Below the pieces are notes generated by a model. That model did not search any database, was not told the DNA's origin, and saw only the letters and a list, made by a program, of their open reading frames with translations. A DNA stretch of 64,000 bases. Origin: Intestinimonas timonensis. GTDB taxonomy: Bacteria > Bacillota > Clostridia > Oscillospirales > Oscillospiraceae. Of this stretch, positions 58,101-64,000 are shown piece after piece (position 1 is the stretch's first letter; each line of letters starts with the position of its first letter). The stretch spans positions 459,643 through 523,642 of the forward strand of contig NZ_LR130817.1 of NCBI RefSeq assembly GCF_900626145.1, given 5' to 3'. The translations under genes were made by a program, and so were the position numbers.

Positions 58101-60343
58101 CGGTTGAACGGCTGCGCAAGACACAAGAGGCCAGAGCGGAGCTTGAAACCAAAATTGATAACTCTGACGATTTGAGAGAGAAAATCCTTTTGGAGCGTCA
58201 GCTGATCGGTGCCTATCAGCGTGAGCAAGAGGCGCTGCAAAATCTGAATGACCAAAGGGAAAGCACGATCTCTTCCAACGTTAAGGCGCTGCGAAATCTG
58301 GGGTTCGAGGTACAGTATAACGCCGATACCAATGAACTTTGGATCGCAAACATGGAGCACCTGAATGAGCTGGTGGCCGATAGTAAGGGTGGATACGACA
58401 CTCTGCAGGAGGCCACAAATGGTTTGAGGAAGGAAACTGAGGATCTTATCAATTCTCTGACGGACTTGAACGAGGAAAATCGTGACGGTTCGGAAAGTTG
58501 GAAAGAACTTGGACAGGATATCAAGGAAGCCCGTAAGCAGATTACGGAGCTTCTGGATGGTATCGTTGAAGAGGCTTCCGACGCGGTTGATACTATCCAA
58601 AATGTTTATGACACACTCCATGACGCGGCGGACGAGTATGCCCAGAGCGGGTTCATTACCGTAGATACTTTGCAGAGTATTATCGGGCTTGGGCAGAAGT
58701 ACGTAGCGTACCTGATTGATGAGAATGGGCAGCTTGTCATCAACGAAGAGCGCATCCAAGCGGTTATTGCCGCACGGACGCAACAGATGGCGATTGAGAG
58801 TTCTTTGGCCTATGTAGAAGCGCTTCGTATGGCAAAGTCTGAGGGCGATATCGCAACTCTGAATAATTTGCTATATGCAACCGAACAGGCTACTAACGCA
58901 ACTTGGGGATTGGTCTATGCAAATCTGGCTTTGGCTGGACTGGACGAAGATCAGTACCAAGCTGCGTTGCGGAATATCAATGCAATTCGGGCTATGGCGG
59001 ACAGCGCCGTACAGAGCATTGGTAAAACCGTGGGTGGCGTGACGGACGAGTTAGAGGAGATGCAGAACGGATTGAACGACATCCTCGATTATGTAATGGA
59101 TATGCTGAAACAGCGTATCCAAGATCAGATTGACGGATTGGAGGACATGAAGGATGCGTACTCTGAAATTATCGACCTGAAGAAGCAGTCATTGGAGGCC
59201 AGCAAAGACGAGGCAGATCACCAGAAGACCATGGCATCTAAAATGCGTGAGATTGCGAAGCTGCAAGCTCGTATTGATATGCTTTCTCTGGATGACAGCC
59301 GCGAAGCTCAGGCTGAAAAAGCGGCGTTGCTCAAAGAACTGAGTGAGCTTCAGTCTGATTTGGCCGACGAACAGGCGGACAGAACACTGGAGGCTCAGGA
59401 GGACGCTCTGGATAAGATGGAAGAGTCCTATCATGACGAGAAGGATAAGGAAATTGGGATTCTGGAAGACAGTATCTCTTCTCACCAGAAGCTCTATGAT
59501 ATGGCAATCTCTTATATCGAGTCTCACTGGGATACGCTGTATAGCGAGCTGATCAGTTGGAACACGCAGTATGGTGATGTGCTGAACAGTGATATTACGA
59601 ATGCTTGGGATAACTGCTTGGCTGCTGCACAACGGTATGGAAGTTACGTGTCTGCTCTGGGAAGTATCGGAGGAGACATCAAGGCCACGCAGTCCAGCGG
59701 AACAAATTTCCAAGTTGGGAATGCTACCTACGACAATAGCTCCAGCGGTGAAGATATGATCCATGCGATCATCAAAGAAATGTATGCAAACAGCAAGCAG
59801 CACGCTTATGAAGATGCTGCCGGCAAGCTCTATCTGAACCGGCGCAATCTTGAGCTTGGCGCACAGCTGGCACAGTATGGCATTACTGCGGTGCGCGGCA
59901 GTGATGGTGTTTGGTACGTAGATCGCGTGGGTGGGCAACTGCTGTACGATAAGTACAGAAAGTACACCTATCATGAGGGTGGCATTGTCGGCGGAGGAGA
60001 TATCAAGTCCAACGAACAACTCTCTCTGCTGAAAACCAAGGAGTGGGTATTGAGCGAACAGATGGTGGACAATCTGACCACACAGATGGATCGTATCAAT
60101 ATGCTCTCTGACGCAATGAGTGATCTGCCGGATTATGCTGGCAAGTCTACTTTGTCTGATGTGATGAAGCAGGTAGGCGGCAGTAAGACGGTAAATAATA
60201 TCACCAACAACAGCAGACCCATTGAAGTGCAGATTGGCGATACGATCATTCATGGTGCCGACCAGTCTACGGTTGATAAGCATATCAAGGTTACACGCGA
60301 TATGGTCAATCAGATTGGACGGCTCATTGGAATCGGGAGATAA
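52187..60343 (+). CDS. Tape measure protein
   Basis: 2,718 residues from the GTG at 52187 (AAAGGTGG upstream). Long coiled coils dominate; residues about 640-820 form the TP901-type tape measure core (TAMIDLQKVTTATREEYDRFY ... GNKFAVSNGDIVEAMTRSSAAM ... GNGLKTLSMRIRG). Two hydrophobic stretches (FGTIGLVGAIALIYKF and MTWITLAVTAVMALAQVW) could insert in the membrane during DNA ejection. At about 1.5 angstrom per residue the tail would be roughly 400 nm. A Gly/Ser linker (GGSGGGTGGSG) lies near residue 1870. Confidence 0.9.
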   Translation: MDEDLKIVLTSELEADEEASAQRISAQLPNIAKLINSKSSIKVGVTLDEAGIQSQTQRITQQIARATKSQSVGVSLSLDQSSVNKIKTELNNLKVSPDISRAMTDQLDQMGIQIDRITGRWEAVNGEEERMLNLTIQGTDQMQRTVTYLQTYNAETGEINTHLTNVTANLERQRREQEQVAAQAKKDNESRVSYLNRQKALLADIQAAYVGQTSVKPITDSAHLTALNDTYAAVNARIETMIAAEGRLDNVQRSNLEAQISGLQRLVKEYQNAEYVATKLRTKDIGSIKADQLSGLEALEKRLESAGTLTDTFKSKIDGLKKTLQGVGTKDQLVAFLNSFDQLNNDVAVFQERLRGANKIYTQLISLDKQITSVQSSMTKLNTSDDKNKLLALQGQLSVLNNQRAALEAQLVPYADIIQYAKQATALEQSRLLNGTQLVYTQMELADKARDYDVAMQSIPSTIADLQTKFSQVVAPTENLVQNMRLLRETAAQYGADMGDREKVATYERLQSLIGACSKEMSELLRVQRGDVNDFKFTQNLEKAKADLETVGRTWSALKQDPGLNAQFQQLSENLKRVDNQMDLRKWTAQFSTFKSEVKAAGKNMQSLGDILKNNVGKVLQWVSATTLLFRAFRLLRSALTTIVDLDTAMIDLQKVTTATREEYDRFYHSANGTAKALGVTTEEVISQTAEWARLGYAMQDAAKLAENSAIFEAISPDMDITQATDGLVSIIKAYDLDVEDSLDGIISKVNEVGNKFAVSNGDIVEAMTRSSAAMAAANNTFEETVALATAAIEITRDAATVGNGLKTLSMRIRGYDEETEEYSADVSELTGTIADLTKVASNNNRGISLFEADDPETYRSTYDILSDIADIWDELTDKNRANLLEALFGKRQAQIGAAILSNFDQARSAIVKMEESAGSAGREMDKITQSLDYKLNALKETWVGVAQNLFQTDDMKLVVDALNLVSNGIDELTEKLGLFGTIGLVGAIALIYKFRAEMNMLQSTVLPVTEAIRASGVVMDGSATSVQYYATKLMGLDKSQRAAAMSALGLTAEQKKQVMTMTSLIASAQRYTIQELAEKAATDKTTAATLAKNMAKATEKRTTEQITAAMMTEILNSKKLTAAQKEAIVAALQQTAANEKQAFSLKVLGANAKAAFAAMATNPMTWITLAVTAVMALAQVWQSVKQRAEEARQSMTEAAEAANDQRNSLADLIAEYKELATAGDFDSSARETAKRIQKDITDLVGAQADNLDLVNGKLDDEIKKLDNIKLQAAYDARDTLDTKYRDAMSRYNQGINAEGSGTNFLGVVTDAGGIDQILRKIGYVNDAWENVNGQISISYALAGKNAEEVLAMYKELQHVLLSDDSWQSMADSWLGDSSQDVLNNVQQQIEFYQGLVDDYNSAQENFLKNEAVIDLGETLKTTDINTQDAFDGYIQGIKDSTEYSEAYKKILLELANDTFPEFSGAMQQATNNGGTSVYIAQLEKLTDVISGLQSSYDALASAESDMAGGGGLSAETIESLAGAEEKYLDYLYEENGVVKLNTAAWKENANAKMQGEMDEIQKEIDSLQERNATLQESIKYYEEQRNLGNDGGLWSGMIGNATEEIKKNNEAIAENQGKLAIYSSLYGSITGDLDAYTSALQNFSNVATTIDTISDSFRTLADLQAGVANGFTMSLDKALEFAKVYPEIMNNAQVAADGQIILNEGVVNSFIQGKKAELDAQIDGQIAQLEAEKAVLQAKMEAAQTQLDLAKAVAEGEGDISKELAEYRINAGNAVAQALIDAGVDEATAFKLAAAAMAQNAEEFNRVAAEVCTDVNGNFNQAAYDLAQTMYNNLTSVKTDLASVAKQAHQTAKAIAGVASGTVAGSADVRGGSGGGTGGSGIKLNLTSGSFKGTEYSYTAKESNLEDFISQIELDVSKYQDAISQIDGQIAALQALKNTPLKSFKSDTKSGSSSKKDVEEYVATIDDYREAVERLRKTQEARAELETKIDNSDDLREKILLERQLIGAYQREQEALQNLNDQRESTISSNVKALRNLGFEVQYNADTNELWIANMEHLNELVADSKGGYDTLQEATNGLRKETEDLINSLTDLNEENRDGSESWKELGQDIKEARKQITELLDGIVEEASDAVDTIQNVYDTLHDAADEYAQSGFITVDTLQSIIGLGQKYVAYLIDENGQLVINEERIQAVIAARTQQMAIESSLAYVEALRMAKSEGDIATLNNLLYATEQATNATWGLVYANLALAGLDEDQYQAALRNINAIRAMADSAVQSIGKTVGGVTDELEEMQNGLNDILDYVMDMLKQRIQDQIDGLEDMKDAYSEIIDLKKQSLEASKDEADHQKTMASKMREIAKLQARIDMLSLDDSREAQAEKAALLKELSELQSDLADEQADRTLEAQEDALDKMEESYHDEKDKEIGILEDSISSHQKLYDMAISYIESHWDTLYSELISWNTQYGDVLNSDITNAWDNCLAAAQRYGSYVSALGSIGGDIKATQSSGTNFQVGNATYDNSSSGEDMIHAIIKEMYANSKQHAYEDAAGKLYLNRRNLELGAQLAQYGITAVRGSDGVWYVDRVGGQLLYDKYRKYTYHEGGIVGGGDIKSNEQLSLLKTKEWVLSEQMVDNLTTQMDRINMLSDAMSDLPDYAGKSTLSDVMKQVGGSKTVNNITNNSRPIEVQIGDTIIHGADQSTVDKHIKVTRDMVNQIGRLIGIGR

Positions 60344-60347
60344 GATT

Positions 60348-60376
60348 GGGACGCCCAATTTCGGGCGTCCCTTTCA
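60348..60376 (+). terminator. Terminator after the tape measure gene
   Basis: 9-bp stem GGGACGCCC/GGGCGTCCC, then TTTCAT. Moderate strength. Confidence 0.65.
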
Positions 60377-60397
60377 TATAGCAAGGAAGGGAAGACA

Positions 60398-61183
60398 ATG
60401 TTCAAAAGCTATGAATTTACCTATGCTGGTATGCCCGCTTCCATGTTTGGTATGTACATTGCGGATATGTCCAGCAATAAACATAGTGCCAATAGTTTTG
60501 GCAATAAAGCAAATCTGGTGGAGACGCGGCTGGCAAATCGTGTTGCGCCGATCCACTATGGTGTGCGATATAACGATAGTCCGTTGAGCTTTACGTTGAT
60601 TTTCGGAGCAGATCATAAGTTGGATCGCTATGAAATGCAGGCGGTTTCAAAATGGCTGACAGGGTATCAGGAGTACCAATGGCTCAGTATTGATCAGCCG
60701 GATATGGAGCATATTCAATTCCGGTGTCTTGTTCAGGAACTGACGCCTATTCATCTCAGCTGGGTGCCTATGGCGTTTGAAGCTAAAATCATCTGCGACT
60801 GCCCATATGGATATAGTTATCCATTTGCGAAGACCTATCAAATCAGCGGGGGAACAGCGGTGCGGTTTTACAACGACAGTACCTGCATGGAAAAGTTGCG
60901 CCCAGAAATGTTGGTCACTCTTGCTGCCGGCTGTACCAGTTTTGCAGTAAAGAACAAGACGACCGGAGCAGAAATGCGGTTTGATAATTTGCCGGGAAGC
61001 AGTTTGTCTATCCGCGTTGACAATGAGAACCAGGTAGTTACCGAGGAAGTTTCTGGCTACGATCTTTATGAACACTTCAATTTTGTGTTTTTGGAGTTGG
61101 AACCCGGAGACAATGAATTGGTATTCACTGGAACTGGGAGCGTAACGATCAGCGGTCGATACCTTTATAACGTCGGAGCATAA
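60398..61183 (+). CDS. Distal tail protein (Dit)
   Basis: 261 residues, the usual Dit length. FTYAGMPASMFGMYIADMSSN at the N-terminus with KWLTGYQEYQWLSI and a C-terminal galectin-like beta domain match siphovirus Dit proteins that cap the tube and hold the baseplate. AGGAAGG precedes the ATG. Follows the tape measure gene as expected. Confidence 0.85.
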   Translation: MFKSYEFTYAGMPASMFGMYIADMSSNKHSANSFGNKANLVETRLANRVAPIHYGVRYNDSPLSFTLIFGADHKLDRYEMQAVSKWLTGYQEYQWLSIDQPDMEHIQFRCLVQELTPIHLSWVPMAFEAKIICDCPYGYSYPFAKTYQISGGTAVRFYNDSTCMEKLRPEMLVTLAAGCTSFAVKNKTTGAEMRFDNLPGSSLSIRVDNENQVVTEEVSGYDLYEHFNFVFLELEPGDNELVFTGTGSVTISGRYLYNVGA

Positions 61184-61198
61184 GAAAGGAGGCCAGAG

Positions 61199-64000
61199 GT
61201 GTATCTGGATTATTCTAAATTGGAAGCCAGCCAGATTAAGCAGCCCACTTTGCGGTTGCAGACTCTGGCCGGTAAAGAGCTTGGGGTTATCCCTTGGGTC
61301 AGCAACCTTAATTTTGAATTGAACTATGCGGATGTAAGCCGTGTTGAGTTCGATGTCCCTCGGCATTCCGATGGGAAAATCAATCCGGTTTATCGTCTGC
61401 TGACCAGCTACAAAATGCTGTTTACCGAACAGCTTGGTATCTACATTCTTCAGAGGCCGGCTACATCAGGTGACGGTGTATCTGAGGTAAAGCATATTAC
61501 CGGATACTCTATTGAGCAGCTTTTTGAGAAAAAGAAACTCTATTTGGAAGAAGGAACGTATAACTTCTGGAATCCTGTTCAGCCGGAGGATACTATTCTG
61601 GGCCGTATTCTGGAATTGGATACGACATGGAGTATTGGGTATGTTGACCCCAAGCTGATTGGATGTTATCGCACCTTTGACGAGTACGATAGCGATGCCT
61701 TGAGTTTTTGCTATGGTAGCGCTATGGAGAAGTATAACTGCACGATTGTGTTTGACGTGTACGCCAGGACAATTAGTGCTTACGACGCGGGCAAAAGCCG
61801 TGGAACCGTACCTATCTATCTGAGTTATCAGAATTTGGTGGACGCGGTTGATCTGGAAGAGCTTACCGATGATATGGTGACAAAGCTCCATCTGTACGGA
61901 TCGGACGACCTGAGTATTCGGGATGTAAACCCGATCGGCACAGACTACATGGTAAACCTGTCATACTTCATTTCCAACGGCGATTTTGATGTGATCGCCG
62001 AGGGCAGCACAGTTACTTTGGCCGAGCGCGTCAAGAGCTGGAATGCTGCAATTAAAAGCAACCAAACTCACTACACCAATCTGGTAGCAGCACGGGCATC
62101 CAGAACCGCCCAAAGGCTGGCGGAGGAAGTGACACTCGCTTCGCTGAAAGGCGATTTGGAAGTCCTGACTACGCAACAAAGCGTAATTATCCAGACAATG
62201 GCTCTGGAATCCACTGCCGCTGGAAAGACAAGTCAACAGCAACAGCTGACAGAGATCAATGAGAAAATCTCTGCAAAGAACTCTGAGATTGAGGCGCAAG
62301 AAACAGTGATTGCGAATTTGCAGGCAGAGATTGATCGGTATACCACTGATATTCAGGGTGTTGTAGAGCAGCTGTCTATTTCCAAGTATTTCACAAAAGC
62401 CGAACAAAAAATCCTCAACCACTATTTGATTGAGGGCGAAGCGGCAGAAGAAACTTTCGTTGCGACCGATGTAGATACATCGGCTTCTGGTGCCATCTCC
62501 ACATTGCAGGGGGAGGTTACATTGACCGGGGCTGATATTGCACAGGCAAGCCTTAACGGTAAAAGTATGTATGCTATTGCGGGCGGCGTTTTGAAAATTG
62601 CCAGCGCAAAGCTGACGGCAGACATTGTGCGTGGTACTTTGGAGGTTAATCCAAGTACAAACGAATATGTACTGACGGTGTACATGGGATCTACGACGTT
62701 TGATGAGCATAGCTTCCCGAGCGGACTTGTTACTGCATCCGGCATACTTTCTCAGTTCAGCAGTGATATTTCTCCTGTTTCTCAGGATGGGGTAACGGAG
62801 AACAAAGGCACCCAGATTTCTTTTGAGGCGGGCACATCCAAGCTGTTTTTCACAGTAAATGTGAACGAGTATCAAAAATATTCTGTGGCGCAAGAGCTGT
62901 ACGCATTTGGCGAAGAGCTTTTGGATGAATGGGCATGGCCTGTTTACGAGTTTTCCATTGATACGGCTAATTTCTTGTTCCAGAAAGAGTTTGAGCCGTT
63001 TAAGAATAAATTGGAGTTCGGCAAGAGCATTTATCTGAACGTCGGTGATGGTGGTGTGATCGAGCCGAAGCTGATCGGGGTAGCTCTGGACTTTGAGAAC
63101 CCCGAGAAGTTGACATTGACCTTTTCTAACCGTTTCCAAAAACGTGACGTAGTTGCGAATTGGCTGAGTGAGGTCAATAAGGTCAGTGCGTCCAGCCGCA
63201 GTTTTGATACCAGCAAATACCTCTACAACAGAACTGCGAATAAGACTACTCAGGTTTCGCAGTTTATGGAGAACGCCTTGAATGCGGCAGTAAACACCAT
63301 TATTGGCGCAAGTAATCAGAGCGTTGTGATCAATGGTGCGGGTATCCAAGTGGGCGGTGACAGTAAGTATCAACTGCGTATCGTGGACAACATGATTGCC
63401 ATGACTGACGATGGTTGGAAGACTGCTAAACTGGGTATCGGTCGGTTTTACTCCGATGCGAAAACAGGTCTCAAAGATGATAAGGGTAACGATATCCTGA
63501 TTGGAGAGACATGGGGTATCAATACAGAACTGCTTGCGGGTAGTCTCATTATTGGTAACAACCTCGTTTTGGAGAACGCCAACGATAACGGCGTAATGCA
63601 ATTCAAGGTGGACGCCACCGGAGCGTGGTTGTATAACGCCTCGTACATTATGCAGCATGACGACGGTGGCCTGATGATCTTCGATCCGAAGTATGGTATC
63701 GTGGCCGGCAATAAGCTCCTGTTCAATACTAACGGTACAACCGTGACCCCGGAGTTTATTGACGATTGGGGCGATATCAAGTTCGATGCGGACGGTATGC
63801 CTGAGAACGCAAACTTCTATCTGGATCTTCGAGACGGCAGCGCTTATTTCAGAGGAAGAATCAAGGCCGACTCCGGTTCGATTGGCGGGTGGGAACTGGC
63901 CGAGAATGAGCTTCATTGTGGATCAAACTCTACTTTTGTTGCCCTCAACTCTTCCAAGGATACCAATTCGCTGTATGCGATTTGGGCGGGTGCTACAAAA
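61199..64000 (+). CDS. Tail-associated protein (Tal-like), runs off the right edge
   Basis: 934 codons in the window, no stop. GTG after AAAGGAGG. Residues 1-300 are the gp27-like baseplate hub domain of siphovirus tail proteins (SNLNFELNYADVSRVEFDVPR ... LDAVDLEELTDDMVTKLHLYG); then a coiled coil (NEKISAKNSEIEAQETVIANLQAEIDRYTTDIQ), a beta-rich carbohydrate-binding-like part and GSIGGWELAENELHC repeats at the end typical of receptor-binding tails. Possibly carries a lysin further on. Confidence 0.85.
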   Translation, partial: MYLDYSKLEASQIKQPTLRLQTLAGKELGVIPWVSNLNFELNYADVSRVEFDVPRHSDGKINPVYRLLTSYKMLFTEQLGIYILQRPATSGDGVSEVKHITGYSIEQLFEKKKLYLEEGTYNFWNPVQPEDTILGRILELDTTWSIGYVDPKLIGCYRTFDEYDSDALSFCYGSAMEKYNCTIVFDVYARTISAYDAGKSRGTVPIYLSYQNLVDAVDLEELTDDMVTKLHLYGSDDLSIRDVNPIGTDYMVNLSYFISNGDFDVIAEGSTVTLAERVKSWNAAIKSNQTHYTNLVAARASRTAQRLAEEVTLASLKGDLEVLTTQQSVIIQTMALESTAAGKTSQQQQLTEINEKISAKNSEIEAQETVIANLQAEIDRYTTDIQGVVEQLSISKYFTKAEQKILNHYLIEGEAAEETFVATDVDTSASGAISTLQGEVTLTGADIAQASLNGKSMYAIAGGVLKIASAKLTADIVRGTLEVNPSTNEYVLTVYMGSTTFDEHSFPSGLVTASGILSQFSSDISPVSQDGVTENKGTQISFEAGTSKLFFTVNVNEYQKYSVAQELYAFGEELLDEWAWPVYEFSIDTANFLFQKEFEPFKNKLEFGKSIYLNVGDGGVIEPKLIGVALDFENPEKLTLTFSNRFQKRDVVANWLSEVNKVSASSRSFDTSKYLYNRTANKTTQVSQFMENALNAAVNTIIGASNQSVVINGAGIQVGGDSKYQLRIVDNMIAMTDDGWKTAKLGIGRFYSDAKTGLKDDKGNDILIGETWGINTELLAGSLIIGNNLVLENANDNGVMQFKVDATGAWLYNASYIMQHDDGGLMIFDPKYGIVAGNKLLFNTNGTTVTPEFIDDWGDIKFDADGMPENANFYLDLRDGSAYFRGRIKADSGSIGGWELAENELHCGSNSTFVALNSSKDTNSLYAIWAGATK

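Noticed and set aside
61961..63916. 651-codon minus-strand open frame opposite the tail protein gene
   Set aside because: Shadow of the strongly supported Tal-like frame; no ribosome site and no domain. The same applies to the long minus-strand frames at 52763-54286 and 57470-58783 under the tape measure gene.
1..64000. Reassigned stop codon (TAG or TGA read as an amino acid)
   Set aside because: Genes end properly with TAG, TGA and TAA, neighbouring genes couple at those stops, and no suppressor tRNA (CTA or TCA anticodon) is in the array.

Overview
The window is a piece of a large tailed-phage (siphovirus) genome whose host is most likely a gut Clostridia (Oscillospiraceae/Lachnospiraceae-type) bacterium. 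This rests on GGAGG-type ribosome sites, on many small gene families that I know from Clostridia phages and mobile elements, and on a siphovirus morphogenesis module (terminase, portal, capsid, tail tube, 2,718-residue tape measure, Dit, tail-associated protein). All three stop codons are used normally. The sequence is cut at both ends, inside a DNA methyltransferase gene at the left and inside a tail protein gene at the right.

Left arm (1-19.4 kb, almost all minus strand): about 36 small genes in short operons. Recognisable members are an adenine DNA methyltransferase, a DUF2493/SLOG-fold protein, a DUF932 protein, a J-domain protein, an LPD11-like protein and, at the head, a sigma-like helix-turn-helix protein. 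Each of the 22 operons downstream of the sigma-like gene is preceded by one copy of a 35-bp element, GGTTAGCA-N14-TCTGTAAWTATAG, with invariant spacing; a terminator hairpin often abuts it. The sigma-like gene lacks this element and has a consensus sigma-70 promoter instead. This suggests a cascade: host polymerase makes the sigma-like factor, which then (inference) switches on the 22-promoter regulon.

Centre (19.4-32.4 kb): a 1.2-kb gene-free divergent region that is strikingly thymine-poor on the plus strand, then plus-strand genes for a tyrosine recombinase, a macro-domain protein next to a NADAR protein (ADP-ribose chemistry), an HNH nuclease, an OGG1-like glycosylase, a helicase-like ATPase, a 940-residue protein carrying the two-barrel RNA polymerase active-site motif (ADFDSD), a metallophosphoesterase and an HU protein. 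A 17-21 bp motif (ATAGCAACAAAGWAAAT) recurs at the sigma-70 promoters and looks like an operator.

RNA region (32.4-37.2 kb): 23 tRNA genes, most with encoded CCA ends, a phage-encoded tmRNA with an unusually long predicted tag, a degenerate or interrupted tRNA-like element, a highly structured unassigned RNA candidate, and two small ORFs. Among the 20 amino acids only histidine lacks a tRNA in this window.

Right arm (37.2-64 kb, plus strand): head and tail genes in standard siphovirus order, with RuvC-like, ClpP-like and PhoH-like enzymes inserted before the tape measure gene. The capsid protease/scaffold gene contains a strong internal start that would make a separate scaffold protein.
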